64,000 nt of DNA, taken from NCBI GenBank assembly GCA_963676345.2, contig CAXXTS010000005.1:744001-808000 (forward strand), read 5' to 3'. Source of the DNA: G963665925 sp963676345. GTDB taxonomy: Bacteria > Bacillota > Clostridia > Peptostreptococcales > Acidaminobacteraceae. Under the pieces are notes generated by a model that was given only the letters and a program-made list of their open reading frames with translations, was not told where the DNA came from and made no database searches. How positions within the stretch are numbered: position 1 is the first letter of the stretch; every line of letters begins with the position of its first letter. A program made the translations under genes and the position numbers. Below are positions 16,826-26,691 of this stretch, piece by piece.

Positions 16826-18394
16826 ATGAAAAGGGGATTCATATTACTTTTGGTTGTAATAATGGCTTTAGTAACAGCGATATCTGTAGAGCCATCCTAT
16901 GCGGGTGCGGACACTTATTATAATCAGATTATAATGCGCATTGAAAACAGTGCTTACGATGATGTTACAGACTTAAACTATACAATGCTGCCCTCGATAC
17001 TGATCGATGACTTGCGTGATCAATATGGCTATGTCGAGAAGGATATTAAGAGCATTGTGCGTATTAAGCCATCTGACTTTACAGTGGCCGCTTCACTGGT
17101 AATTGATGGTGCAAATATTATTAATGAAAATGCTGGCTATTTTGCAGACTATGCAACAGATGGACTTGATGCGGTTATAAACAGCTTAGCTGAAGCTGTA
17201 ATTAGTACCACTGTTCAAACTTCAGGAGGAACACCAGGTAAGTACGCTGTTTATGCCTACACACTCAGTGAAGATTTTGAAGAAGCTTTGGTCCTACTTG
17301 ATGAGGTCAGCGAAGTATCCGATTTGGCATCGGCTCAAACAATTGGGTTAACACTGGCGACCAAACTCTTAAATACTGAAATGAACTATATTAACAGTCA
17401 TATGTCAGGCGGCTTCAGTGGCTTAGCACAACTTGATATAGGCGAGGCTCAGGATTTTATCCTATTTGCAGTGTTTATTGACAAATTTAATGCCCAGTCT
17501 GGATTGATGGAAAAGGGTGTTAAGTATTTCTATCTGAAAAAAGAGAACGGCATATACAGCTATCCGAATTATTATAGTGCTATGGTTTATTCAACGGTGA
17601 ATATTTATCCAGAAGATAATATTTTTACGAACACATACAACAATGCTCTATGGGCTGTACAATATGCAGAAGCCTATCCGACACGGTCCAACATACTGGC
17701 CGCTTATGCACTGGTGCATAACGCACCAAGCATTAGCAGATATGATGCCATTACTGTGCGTATAAACACCTTAATGGATACGCTTAAGAGAATGGATACA
17801 ACAAGTGATGGTCAAAGGGTTGTATTTGCAGATGCAGACTTAGAGTACGCGGTTCGCCAAGCTGTGGGTAAGCCCCAGGGAGAATTGATTGTAAACGATG
17901 TAAAAAATCTCCGTGAGCTCTATGCCCCATCAAGTGGAATCTCTGATATTGGTGGACTGGAATTTTGTATGAACTTAGAAAAACTTGATCTCTCAAGAAA
18001 CGCAATTAGCAGTCTTGAACCCATCCGCAATTTAAAAGAGTTGACTGATCTGACTATACACAATAATGCAGTGAGTGATTTAGGGCCTTTAAACGGTAAA
18101 AGCAAGTTGACCAAGCTTGTGCTTTGGAACAATAACATTTCGGATGTAACGCCGCTATCCAAACTCTATGCGCTTAAGCATCTAGATTTAAGCAGAAATA
18201 ATATTCGCGACATCATGCCGATTCGCGACTTGACCAATTTAGAAGTCCTATCGATTGCATATAATAATATTACAAGCATAGAAGCGGTTCGTTATATGAC
18301 TAAGTTGTACCATTTCTACATTGGAGGCAACTCAATTTATGATGTGTCACCAACGCATTCCTATTATCACAATATTATTAACAAAGATTTTTAG
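16826..18394 (+). CDS. Secreted leucine-rich-repeat protein
   Basis: A 522-residue exported protein. The signal peptide ends near SYAGA (about residue 27). Residues 28-340 are mostly helical and unassigned. From about 365 to 510 there are about five 22-residue leucine-rich repeats of the internalin/SDS22 type, with the pattern LxxLxLxxNxIxDIxP, preceded by a cap-like segment. There is no LPXTG anchor or membrane tail, so it is probably released or held at the surface by other contacts. ATG at 16826 follows GGAGG by 8 bases. It stands alone with its own terminator; protein binding is the likely role. Confidence 0.88.
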   Translation: MKRGFILLLVVIMALVTAISVEPSYAGADTYYNQIIMRIENSAYDDVTDLNYTMLPSILIDDLRDQYGYVEKDIKSIVRIKPSDFTVAASLVIDGANIINENAGYFADYATDGLDAVINSLAEAVISTTVQTSGGTPGKYAVYAYTLSEDFEEALVLLDEVSEVSDLASAQTIGLTLATKLLNTEMNYINSHMSGGFSGLAQLDIGEAQDFILFAVFIDKFNAQSGLMEKGVKYFYLKKENGIYSYPNYYSAMVYSTVNIYPEDNIFTNTYNNALWAVQYAEAYPTRSNILAAYALVHNAPSISRYDAITVRINTLMDTLKRMDTTSDGQRVVFADADLEYAVRQAVGKPQGELIVNDVKNLRELYAPSSGISDIGGLEFCMNLEKLDLSRNAISSLEPIRNLKELTDLTIHNNAVSDLGPLNGKSKLTKLVLWNNNISDVTPLSKLYALKHLDLSRNNIRDIMPIRDLTNLEVLSIAYNNITSIEAVRYMTKLYHFYIGGNSIYDVSPTHSYYHNIINKDF

Positions 18395-18406
18395 AAAATG
18401 TAGCTT

Positions 18407-18443
18407 AAAACAGCCAATACGTCAGCATTGGCTGTTATTTTTT
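18407..18443 (+). terminator. Rho-independent terminator after LRR gene
   Basis: AACAGCCAAT pairs with ATTGGCTGTT around the loop ACGTCAGC and is followed by ATTTTTT. Confidence 0.92.
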
Positions 18444-18502
18444 GTCCTCTTATAGTATGATTAAGGATAGGGACTATGCACGTGGGACCATCGGAGGTAA
18501 TG

Positions 18503-21500
18503 ATGTTATATCATATTTCAAAAATTGAGCTAAAGCAGCAAGCCACATCCGAAACGGTTTGGGAAAAAGCGCTGAAGCTTCATATAAACAAAGCGGTTGG
18601 CATATTGAGTGGCTGGCTGACGCAACAAATACATACAACGGTTGTAGACTCGAAGATTTTCGAGGTGACCTTTGATTTTGATTTAGATGGATTTTTGGCA
18701 AAACATACTTGTACATGTGGTTATTCTGAACATAGCGACGGACTATGTGAACATAGGATTGCTGCGCTTTTAAAAATGTATGATCGTCAAGAAAAAGAAA
18801 ACCAGAAGGCTGAAGGTGAACTGGCTAGCGGTGACCTGGATTATTTAAATAGCGGGATCATTCAAGAAACAGTATCAGACCAGATGACAAGAGAAATACT
18901 TCAAATGCTGGACACGGATATGGAGCCCGAAGAAAAAGAATGCATTCATATTCAGTTCCAGCTAGAATTTGGAGATCACGTTTCCCTTGAAGGGTATTCT
19001 GTGGCAATGTCGCTGCGTATTGGCATGGAAAGGCTTTATATTGTTAAGGACGTTAGAGAGCTTCTTAAGTCCTTAAATGATGGGTCGGTCATTTCATATT
19101 CGAAAAATTTCAATTTTAGTGGAATGCGACATACTTTTAAAGAGCAAGACCAGGCTGTCATTCAAATTTTACTAGAAATTTATGAAGAAGAGCGTATTGC
19201 ACAGAGTTTTAACTATCAGTCTGATCCGCCTTCACATGTCTTTGACAGAAAGTACATTCGTTTGGCACCGAATCGATTCAAGCGACTGATTGAGTGCGTT
19301 GACAAAGATAATCTCTTTATCAGTGATGATAAAAACATGTATCCTGCAATTGTGTCTGAAACACTTCCTGCCTTTGAATTCTTATATGAAATTGTAGGAG
19401 ATCAGCTGTGTATTAGGTTGCCAGAGCCTTATCCATACAAGGTGCTTGACCGTGAATTTTCACTGCTGTTTGATTCAGAGCAGACAATTATAGTACTAGA
19501 ACCTTCTAAGCGCATGGCATTAAAGCACGTTCATGAGCTTTTCCACATCAATACAGAACTGTATTTTCCAGTTGCCTATATGGAAAACGTTATAAATGCA
19601 GTTTATCCTGTATTTAAACGTGTCGGGCATGTGCGTTTATCTGAAGCACTCTCTGAACGTATTGTAAAAAGAAACCTTGAAAAGCGTGTTTATTTAGATT
19701 ATCGAGAAACAGGCATTGATATTAAACTTGAGTTTGCTTATGGAGAACACATTTATGATCCGTTCATTGGTGAAGCTTCTTCCAAAGAGCATGAAAAAGA
19801 AAGCACTACCATTGTGCTGAGGGACCGAACAGAGGAACGCAATTTTCTCAAACAGTTCAACCACCGTATTTTTAAAAGAACACAAACGGGCTACTCTGTA
19901 ACAGGCGATCATAATGAGTATATTTTCTTAAGTGAGTTTGCGCCAGTGCTTAAAGAAACGTCCGTCCTTTATGCAACGAATGCATATAGAGACAAAAGAG
20001 TGGTTAATGAAGCCAAAATACATCAGAGCATCAAACTCAATGAATCAGAAAACTATTTAGAGTACAGTTTTTCCATTGAAGGTGTATCTGAAAAAGAGCT
20101 TAGCCAAGTACTGAAAGCATACAGGCAAAAGAAGAAGTACTATAAAATGAAGCAGGGCGGTTTCATTTCGCTTGAAAATACATCCTTTGAGATGATGCAT
20201 TCCCTCATGCGAAATTTTGATGTTAAGACGAAGCAAATGGGTGAGGACATTAAGTTGCCAGCAAGTGCGGCTTACTATATTGATTATCACCTAGATCGAG
20301 AAGAAAAAAGACGGGTTTCACGCAATGACAGCTTTAAGCGTCTGACTATGCGCCTTAAGAATCCTCAGTCTATTGATATTACAGTTCCAAGCAAGCTTGA
20401 AGAGATATTAAGACCTTATCAGGCGACTGGGTATCAGTGGCTGAGAACCCTGTCTTCACTCAAAATGGGTGGCATTTTAGCAGATGATATGGGCCTTGGT
20501 AAGACACTTCAAATTCTTGCATTTTTGCTGAGCAAGAAAGAGGAAGGCGAGAGTCGACCTTCTCTGATTGTAGCGCCAACGTCGCTGGTATATAACTGGG
20601 CATCAGAAATTGAAAAATTTACACCGGAGCTGTCTTATAATGTGGTTCATGGGTCACGACCTGAGCGCGAGGCCATTATTAAGGGATCACAAGCCAACTC
20701 AATTTTTATTACATCATACGCCACACTCCGACGTGATATAGACTTATATGGTGATATCGTCTTTTCGAGTATTATTCTGGATGAGGCACAGCACATAAAA
20801 AATGAGACCTCTAAAGCGGCGCAAAGTGCCAAAAAGCTTATTGCGAGTAATCGATTTGCCCTGACAGGCACACCGATGGAAAATCATTTAGGGGAGTTTT
20901 GGTCAATATTTGACTTTGTGCTACCGGGTCATTTAGGCTCGAGGTACAGCTTTGCAAAGCTGTATGAAAAACCAATTACCAAAGACCAAGATATTGAAAA
21001 AGGAGAAGCCCTGCGTGCACTTATAAAGCCCTTTCTTTTGAGAAGGCTTAAGCGGGATGTACTTCCAGAGCTCCCTGAAAAAATTGAAAGTCAAATTGTG
21101 ATTGAAATGTCTGAAGAACAAAAGCGTGTTTATGCTGCAACGGTAAGCCGTATTCGAGGTGAAATCAACAAGCAGATATCCGAACACGGATTTGCAGGTT
21201 CGCAGCTGCAAATATTGTCGGCGCTGACACGTCTAAGACAAATCTGTTCACATCCAGCTGTGTATTTAGATGATTATGAAGGAACGAGCGGTAAATTTGA
21301 AGCCCTTCGTGAATTGCTTGAAGAACTGAATGAAAGTGGTCACAGAACCTTGATTTTCTCCCAGTTCACAAGTGTCTTAAACCTGATTCGTGAAATGGTA
21401 GAGCAAATGAACCTCAGCTACCACTACCTAGATGGAAAGACAAAAGCCCGTGATCGTGGACAAATGGTAGATGTGTTTAACGGCGGAGAAGGCGATGTAT

Positions 21501-21799
21501 TTCTGATTTCTCTAAAAGCCGGTGGTTCAGGACTGAATTTGACAGGCGCAGACACAGTTATCCACTTCGATCCATGGTGGAATCCAGCAGTTGAAGATCA
21601 AGCCAGTGACAGAGCGTACCGTATTGGACAAACAAAAAATGTGCATGTTATGAAGCTCGTTACCCGGGGCACAATAGAAGAAAAAATTGTTAAACTCCAA
21701 GAACGCAAACGCCAACTTATCGATAAAGTTGTAAAGCCAGGTGAAACCTTCATTACCAAACTAGATGAAAAAGAAGTGCGCGAAATGTTTGACATGTGA
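18503..21799 (+). CDS. SNF2-family DEAD/H-box ATPase with SWIM zinc finger
   Basis: A 1098-residue Swi2/Snf2 double-stranded-DNA translocase. An N-terminal SWIM finger (HTCTCGYSEH..GLCEHR, near 70-95) is followed by an SNF2-associated helical region to about 620. The ATPase has Walker A GILADDMGLGKT near 665, motif II LDEAQH near 765, and the C-terminal helicase lobe with SLKAGGSGLNLTGAD and the DRAYRIGQTK motif near 1040. Such proteins remodel nucleoprotein or RNA polymerase complexes (compare RapA/HepA); the exact role is unknown. ATG at 18503 is preferred: GGAGG ends 5 bases upstream, versus 2 for the ATG at 18500. Its stop codon directly touches repeat element B. Confidence 0.94.
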   Translation: MLYHISKIELKQQATSETVWEKALKLHINKAVGILSGWLTQQIHTTVVDSKIFEVTFDFDLDGFLAKHTCTCGYSEHSDGLCEHRIAALLKMYDRQEKENQKAEGELASGDLDYLNSGIIQETVSDQMTREILQMLDTDMEPEEKECIHIQFQLEFGDHVSLEGYSVAMSLRIGMERLYIVKDVRELLKSLNDGSVISYSKNFNFSGMRHTFKEQDQAVIQILLEIYEEERIAQSFNYQSDPPSHVFDRKYIRLAPNRFKRLIECVDKDNLFISDDKNMYPAIVSETLPAFEFLYEIVGDQLCIRLPEPYPYKVLDREFSLLFDSEQTIIVLEPSKRMALKHVHELFHINTELYFPVAYMENVINAVYPVFKRVGHVRLSEALSERIVKRNLEKRVYLDYRETGIDIKLEFAYGEHIYDPFIGEASSKEHEKESTTIVLRDRTEERNFLKQFNHRIFKRTQTGYSVTGDHNEYIFLSEFAPVLKETSVLYATNAYRDKRVVNEAKIHQSIKLNESENYLEYSFSIEGVSEKELSQVLKAYRQKKKYYKMKQGGFISLENTSFEMMHSLMRNFDVKTKQMGEDIKLPASAAYYIDYHLDREEKRRVSRNDSFKRLTMRLKNPQSIDITVPSKLEEILRPYQATGYQWLRTLSSLKMGGILADDMGLGKTLQILAFLLSKKEEGESRPSLIVAPTSLVYNWASEIEKFTPELSYNVVHGSRPEREAIIKGSQANSIFITSYATLRRDIDLYGDIVFSSIILDEAQHIKNETSKAAQSAKKLIASNRFALTGTPMENHLGEFWSIFDFVLPGHLGSRYSFAKLYEKPITKDQDIEKGEALRALIKPFLLRRLKRDVLPELPEKIESQIVIEMSEEQKRVYAATVSRIRGEINKQISEHGFAGSQLQILSALTRLRQICSHPAVYLDDYEGTSGKFEALRELLEELNESGHRTLIFSQFTSVLNLIREMVEQMNLSYHYLDGKTKARDRGQMVDVFNGGEGDVFLISLKAGGSGLNLTGADTVIHFDPWWNPAVEDQASDRAYRIGQTKNVHVMKLVTRGTIEEKIVKLQERKRQLIDKVVKPGETFITKLDEKEVREMFDM

Positions 21800-22200
21800 T
21801 AAAGACAAAGAACAGCAGTTTTGAGATAAAAAGAATCCCCATCGTGTTCACACGAATGGGGATTCTTTTTATCTCAAAACTATTGGGCGCGGCTAGCGAC
21901 CAGGGCAACCGAAGGTTGCACGGTGCTGTTCTATTCAAAATAAAGCAGCTAGCGACCAGGGCAACCGAAGGTTGCACGGTGCTGTTCTATTCAAAATAAA
22001 GCGGCTAGCGACCAGGGCAACCGAAGGTTGCACGGTGCTGTTCTATTCAAAATAAAGCGGCTAGCGACCAGGGCAACCGAAGGTTGCACGGTGCTGTTCT
22101 ATTCAAAATAAAGCGGCTAGCGACCAGGGCAACCGAAGGTTGCACGGTGCTGTTCTATTCAAAATAAAGCGGCTAGCGACCAGGGCAACCGAAGGTTGCA
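21800..22200 (+). repeat. Structured repeat element, copy B (long hairpin plus 56-bp tandem array)
   Basis: The element begins with AAAGACAAAG at 21801, continues with a hairpin having a perfect 26-bp stem (21817-21881), then five complete 56-base units starting at 21889, 21945, 22001, 22057 and 22113 and a truncated sixth at 22169-22200. The units are identical except for one G-to-A at 21947. Each contains an inner stem GCAACC/GGTTGC with loop GAA inside an outer stem AGC-ACC/GGTGCT. The element fills the whole space between the stop codons of the helicase gene (21799) and of prfC (22201). Confidence 0.95.
21817..21881. terminator. Long perfect hairpin, likely bidirectional terminator
   Basis: A 26-bp perfect stem (arms starting AGTTTTGAGATAAAAAG and ending CTTTTTATCTCAAAACT) is extended by CGTG/CACG around a TTCA loop. 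The stem contains T5 and A5 runs that could terminate transcripts from both sides. It forms the left part of repeat element B. Confidence 0.8.
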
Positions 22201-23799
22201 CTACAATGACACATCGCTTAACACAATACCTTCGTTTCTGTCTCTGATATGACCGAGTGACCATTCACGCTGATACAGAATGACCGGTTTTTCTTTGCTT
22301 GATTCAACAAGCATTGCATCGGTAGGTAGCGATAGCTTTTGAACATCACAAGATGATTCATCAATCCATCGAATGTGTCTAAATGGCATTTGCTCACGAA
22401 TAACATCTACACCATATTCGTTTTTTAGTCGGTATTCTAAAACTTCAAACTGCAGTACCCCAACAACGCCAATGATCAGTTCTTCAACGCCAATATTTGG
22501 TCTTCTAAATACCTGGATAGCGCCTTCCTCAGCAAGCTGAGTAATCCCTTTTACAAACTGCTTGCGCTTCATGGCGTTCTTTGTAAAGACCTTAGCAAAA
22601 TGTTCAGGTGCAAACTGTGGAATACCTTTGTATTCTAGTTTGGAAGCATCTGCGCAAAGCGTATCCCCAATATTGAAAATACCCGGATCGTGGATACCAA
22701 TAATATCACCAGGATATGCATTCTCTACAATAACTCTGTCCTGAGCCATGAACTGCTGCGGTTGTGAAAGACGAACTTTCTTACCACGCTGCACATGATT
22801 TACCTGCATGCCCTTTTCGAATTTACCAGAGCATATTCTTAGAAAGGCAATACGGTCACGGTGTGCCTTATCCATATTGGCCTGAATCTTAAAAACAAAC
22901 CCCGTGAAGTTTTCAGATGCAGGATCGATTTCACCTAAGTTGCTTTCACGCGGTGATGGGGGTGGTGTAAATTCAAGGAATGCCTTCAGGAAAGGTTCAA
23001 CACCGAAATTGGTAAGAGCAGACCCGAAGAAAACAGGTGTCAAATCGCCATCAAGAACACGATTAATATCAAAATCGTCCCCAGCGCCATCCAGCAGTTC
23101 AATATCTTCCATGATTTGCTCATGTATCTCTGAACCGAGAATTTCAGAAAACTTTTCATCTGTTACATCACCTGTTGTTGATTTTGCAACAGCCGAACCG
23201 TGTTTTCCATCAGAGAAAAGTTCAATTTGATTGCTGCGTCTGTTAAAGACCCCCTTGAACTTGCCGTCTGTACCAACTGGCCAGTTGATTGGGTAAGAAT
23301 TGATACCAAGTACAGTTTCAATATCTTCCATCAATTCAAATGGGTCCTTACCGGATCTATCCATCTTATTGATAAATGTAAATATTGGAATGCCACGCAT
23401 TTTACATACATGGAAAAGCTTTTTAGTTTGAGGTTCGACACCTTTAGCGCAGTCAATAACCATAACGGCACTATCGGCAGCCATAAGCGTACGGTAAGTA
23501 TCTTCAGAGAAGTCCTGGTGACCTGGCGTATCGAGAATATTGATACAGTAGTCATCGTACTCAAACTGAAGTACAGAAGAGGTAACAGAAATACCTCTTT
23601 GCTTTTCTATCTCCATCCAGTCAGAAACGGCATGCTTCGATGACCTTCTGGATTTAACAGAACCTGCTTCACGAATGGCACCCCCGTACAGTAGAAATTT
23701 CTCTGTCAGTGTGGTTTTACCCGCATCCGGGTGCGAAATAATTGCAAAGGTTCTTCTTCTTTTTACTTGTTCATTAAAACTGAAATTTTTATTTGACAT
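22201..23799 (-). CDS. prfC: Peptide chain release factor 3
   Basis: A 532-residue translational GTPase that recycles RF1/RF2 from the ribosome after termination. The G domain shows the P-loop SHPDAGKTT (22-30), the switch II motif DTPGHQDF near 92, and the NKMD motif near 145. The RF3-type domains II and III follow, with the family sequence ending at normal length. ATG at 23799 is preceded by AAGGATG. It is a single gene, convergent with the helicase gene; its stop codon abuts the tandem repeat array. Confidence 0.96.
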   Translation of the reverse strand: MSNKNFSFNEQVKRRRTFAIISHPDAGKTTLTEKFLLYGGAIREAGSVKSRRSSKHAVSDWMEIEKQRGISVTSSVLQFEYDDYCINILDTPGHQDFSEDTYRTLMAADSAVMVIDCAKGVEPQTKKLFHVCKMRGIPIFTFINKMDRSGKDPFELMEDIETVLGINSYPINWPVGTDGKFKGVFNRRSNQIELFSDGKHGSAVAKSTTGDVTDEKFSEILGSEIHEQIMEDIELLDGAGDDFDINRVLDGDLTPVFFGSALTNFGVEPFLKAFLEFTPPPSPRESNLGEIDPASENFTGFVFKIQANMDKAHRDRIAFLRICSGKFEKGMQVNHVQRGKKVRLSQPQQFMAQDRVIVENAYPGDIIGIHDPGIFNIGDTLCADASKLEYKGIPQFAPEHFAKVFTKNAMKRKQFVKGITQLAEEGAIQVFRRPNIGVEELIIGVVGVLQFEVLEYRLKNEYGVDVIREQMPFRHIRWIDESSCDVQKLSLPTDAMLVESSKEKPVILYQREWSLGHIRDRNEGIVLSDVSL

Positions 23800-24050
23800 G
23801 AAATGATCATCCTTTTATTAAATATGAAAGAAACCAACCTTACTGAGATTATACTTTTTAAGTGGAAATGTCAATCCCGGTCACTTTTAGGTCGAACAAA
23901 AAAATAATATTTTTTTCATGCGTTCGTACTGTATTTTTTGAAAAGATTTGTTACTCTATATGAGGAGGCCACGCTAGGCTATGTAGCGGGATTCGAGGTA
24001 AACCTTTACTAAAAACTAACCTTACTGAACATGGAGTCGGGGGCGATTAT

Positions 24051-26030
24051 ATGAGTCAGACTTATGATTTAAAATATTTACAGCTCTTAAGCAAGCAGTA
24101 TCCTACAATTGATGAGGTTTCAACGGAAATCATCAACTTGAGCGCAATTATAAACCTGCCAAAAGGCACAGAGCACTTCTTAACGGATATTCATGGCGAG
24201 TACGAGGCTTTTGATCACGTTATGAGGAATGCTTCAGGTGTAGTCAAAAGAAAGATTGAAGACACCTTTGGGGACTTGCTGACTGCTGAAGAAAAAAAGA
24301 GCATGGCAACACTTGTTTATTATCCAAAAGAGAAACTGGAAATTATCAAAGAAGGTAACATCGACGTGGAGGCTTGGTACCGGTCTACAATCTATAGGCT
24401 TATTTTGCTCTGTAGAGCAGCAGGCTACAAGTATACGCGTTCAAAAGTGCGTAAGGCCTTACCGCAAAGTTTCGCCTATATTATTGAAGAACTCTTCCAT
24501 GAAAAAGAAAACAGTGAAATGAAGCAGACCTACTACCAGTCTATCATCAACAGTATTATAGACATTGAGTGTGCCGATGAGTTTATCATATCCATTGCAC
24601 AGGTCATTCGAAAGCTGGTGGTAGACAGACTTCATATCATTGGAGACATATACGACAGAGGGCCAGGGGCACACATGATTATGGACCTGCTTATGGAACA
24701 TCATTCTGTAGATATTCAGTGGGGAAACCATGATATCTTATGGATGGGCGCAGCAGCGGGGTCAGAAGCCTGTATAGCCAATACGCTTAGAATTGCTTTG
24801 CGTTATGGTAACCTGGAAACCCTTGAAGAAGGGTATGGCGTTAACCTGTCCTCACTTATTCGCTTTACGCTTGAGACGTACAAGGGTGAATATTCGGATA
24901 AGATCAGAGCCAAGGTAAAACAAACGGATTTTAAAGAAAAAGATATTGATCTTCTTTCTCGAATGCAAAAAGCCATTGCAATCATTCAGTTCAAGGTCGA
25001 GGGTCAGCTTATAAAACGTCGGCCAGAATTTAAAATGGACAATCGGAATTTGCTTGAGACAATGGACTTGGATCGGGGAACGGTCTGGGTAGATGGTGTG
25101 GAGCATGCACTAAATGACACAAACTTTCCAACCTTTGATCCTAAGAACCCATATGAGCTGACTGAAGAAGAAGCAGACGTGCTTGCAAAGCTCAAACAGA
25201 GCTTTATGCGGTCTGAAAAGCTGCGTATGCATATGGAATTCTTATATAACAAAGGCGGTATGTACTTAGTACACAATCAGAATCTCATGTATCATGGATG
25301 CATTCCAATTGATGATTTGGGTGAGTTTATGGCCTATGAAGTTCATGGCAAGAAAATTCATGGCAAGGCCTTGCTTGATTATTTCGATCTAATGGCACGC
25401 AAAGCTTTCTTCTCACATCATGAAAAGGAAAAGCAGGAAGCTCTAGATGTAATGTGGTATATGTGGTGTGGGGAATTGTCACCCCTGTTTGGCAAGAAAA
25501 AAATGGCTACTTTTGAACGCTATTTTATAAATGATACGATTACACATAAGGAAGCGAAGAACCCCTATTATGTTCTGAGAAGCAAGGAGGAAATTTGCAC
25601 GAAAGTCCTTAAAGAATTTGGTCTAGAAAAACCATTTTCGCATATCATCAGCGGTCATGTTCCGGTCAAGGTTGCAGACGGGGAAATACCGATAAAAGCC
25701 AATGGGAAACTCATATCAATTGATGGTGGATTTTCAAAAGCCTATCAGAAGCAAACAGGCATAGCGGGCTATACCCTCATTTTCAACTCACAGGGCATGG
25801 TGCTGGTTTCGCACGAACGGTTTGACTCGAAAGAGCGGTCAATTGCAGAAGACAGAGACGTTCTGCCAACAACGGTATTTATTGAAAAAGACCAGCCGAG
25901 AATGTTTGTTGGTGACACAGATGTGGGTAGGGAAATGTGTGAAAGCATTAAAGCCCTAAAGGCACTTCTTAATGCATACCGAGAAGGACATATTGTACAA
26001 AAGGGCATGCGTGATCATTTCGCAGGTTAG
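24051..26030 (+). CDS. fbp: Fructose-1,6-bisphosphatase, class III
   Basis: A 659-residue Firmicutes-type FBPase, which hydrolyses fructose-1,6-bisphosphate to fructose-6-phosphate in gluconeogenesis. It belongs to the calcineurin-like phosphoesterase superfamily: the metal motifs are visible as DIHGEYEAF near 44, GDIYDRGPG near 197, WGNHDI near 222, and SGHVPV near 540. Length matches the Bacillus subtilis enzyme class. ATG at 24051 follows a GGGGGCGATT-type site. Upstream, 23940-24050 contains no clear known leader. There is no close downstream gene. Confidence 0.95.
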   Translation: MSQTYDLKYLQLLSKQYPTIDEVSTEIINLSAIINLPKGTEHFLTDIHGEYEAFDHVMRNASGVVKRKIEDTFGDLLTAEEKKSMATLVYYPKEKLEIIKEGNIDVEAWYRSTIYRLILLCRAAGYKYTRSKVRKALPQSFAYIIEELFHEKENSEMKQTYYQSIINSIIDIECADEFIISIAQVIRKLVVDRLHIIGDIYDRGPGAHMIMDLLMEHHSVDIQWGNHDILWMGAAAGSEACIANTLRIALRYGNLETLEEGYGVNLSSLIRFTLETYKGEYSDKIRAKVKQTDFKEKDIDLLSRMQKAIAIIQFKVEGQLIKRRPEFKMDNRNLLETMDLDRGTVWVDGVEHALNDTNFPTFDPKNPYELTEEEADVLAKLKQSFMRSEKLRMHMEFLYNKGGMYLVHNQNLMYHGCIPIDDLGEFMAYEVHGKKIHGKALLDYFDLMARKAFFSHHEKEKQEALDVMWYMWCGELSPLFGKKKMATFERYFINDTITHKEAKNPYYVLRSKEEICTKVLKEFGLEKPFSHIISGHVPVKVADGEIPIKANGKLISIDGGFSKAYQKQTGIAGYTLIFNSQGMVLVSHERFDSKERSIAEDRDVLPTTVFIEKDQPRMFVGDTDVGREMCESIKALKALLNAYREGHIVQKGMRDHFAG

Positions 26031-26377
26031 CTCAAAGGGGTTAGAATACATAAAATTAAACTAAATTCGAAATAAAATGATTAGGAATTATATCTACGGG
26101 TATATGTAGACCAGAAGATTTCTTCTACGATAGAACCGGTAGCTTCGGAAGTAGGTAGTGCTATTTAGTTGTTAGGTCTTGGAGTTTAAGAATAATAATT
26201 TAATATTGCAGTACGCTTTTAGAAGTACCGAAGGTGTGTCGGGGGAACAGAACTCTTGTACCGCGAACACATAAAAGTACAGCTTACAAGTTTTTATATT
26301 AAGTTGTACACTGCAAGTAGAACAAGTAAGTGAAATTGCAATAAGGTTGGTAGTATTTGAGTGTAACAAAGTAAAGC

Positions 26378-26514
26378 AAAGTATTTTGAGTTTGAAGTAT
26401 TTTAGTTTGAAGTATTTTAGTTTAAAGTATTTTAGTTTAAAGTGTTTGAATTAGAAGTATTTTAGTTTAAAGTATTTTAGTTAAAGTGTTTGAGTTTAAA
26501 GTGTTTTGATTTAT
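26378..26514. repeat. Degenerate 15-16 bp tandem repeat
   Basis: About nine tandem copies of a unit close to AGTATTTTAGTTTAA run through this segment, with variants AGTGTTTGAATTAG and AGTGTTTGAGTTTAA. The period alternates between 15 and 16 bases. The repeat is purine/T strand-biased and contains no cytosine. It could be slippage-generated sequence or a curved DNA tract. Confidence 0.8.
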
Positions 26515-26537
26515 GAGTTGCCGATTCTATCGAATTT

Positions 26538-26569
26538 GTCAGGGGCTGTTTTTAACAGCCCCTTTTGAC
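26538..26569 (+). terminator. Rho-independent terminator before the GNAT gene
   Basis: GTCAGGGGCTGTT pairs with AACAGCCCCttTTGAC with a minimal T loop; TTTT lies within the right arm. The strong GC core AGGGGCTGTT/AACAGCCCCT supports termination. Confidence 0.8.
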
Positions 26570-26691
26570 TGCAATAAATTTAATTCAAGGAGAAAGCCTG
26601 TTTCAAATAGAATTTAACTTAAGTAGGTAAATAGACTACTTACTATAAAATGAGAGGAGCGTATACGAAAACACTTTGTATACAGAAGAAT

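Larger units (their letters stand above)
26031..26649 (+). other. 620-base gene-free region ending in a terminator; candidate non-coding transcript
   Basis: No convincing coding sequence is seen on either strand. The first half (to about 26370) is AT-rich unique sequence with short inverted repeats. The second half is a degenerate short-period repeat (26378-26514), closed by a strong intrinsic terminator at 26538-26569. The terminator lies 500 bases past the fbp stop and before the GNAT gene, so either fbp has a very long 3' tail or an independent non-coding RNA ends here. No known RNA family was recognised. Confidence 0.45.

Noticed and set aside
21796..21999. 67-residue ORF over the helicase end and repeat array
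   Set aside because: It overlaps the helicase stop and translates the hairpin and tandem repeats only.
21889..22200. CRISPR array
   Set aside because: The 56-base units are contiguous and identical, with no variable spacers, and no cas genes are present.
26172..26369. 65-residue ORF on the minus strand in the fbp-GNAT gap
   Set aside because: No ribosome site, no recognisable motif, AT-rich chance frame.
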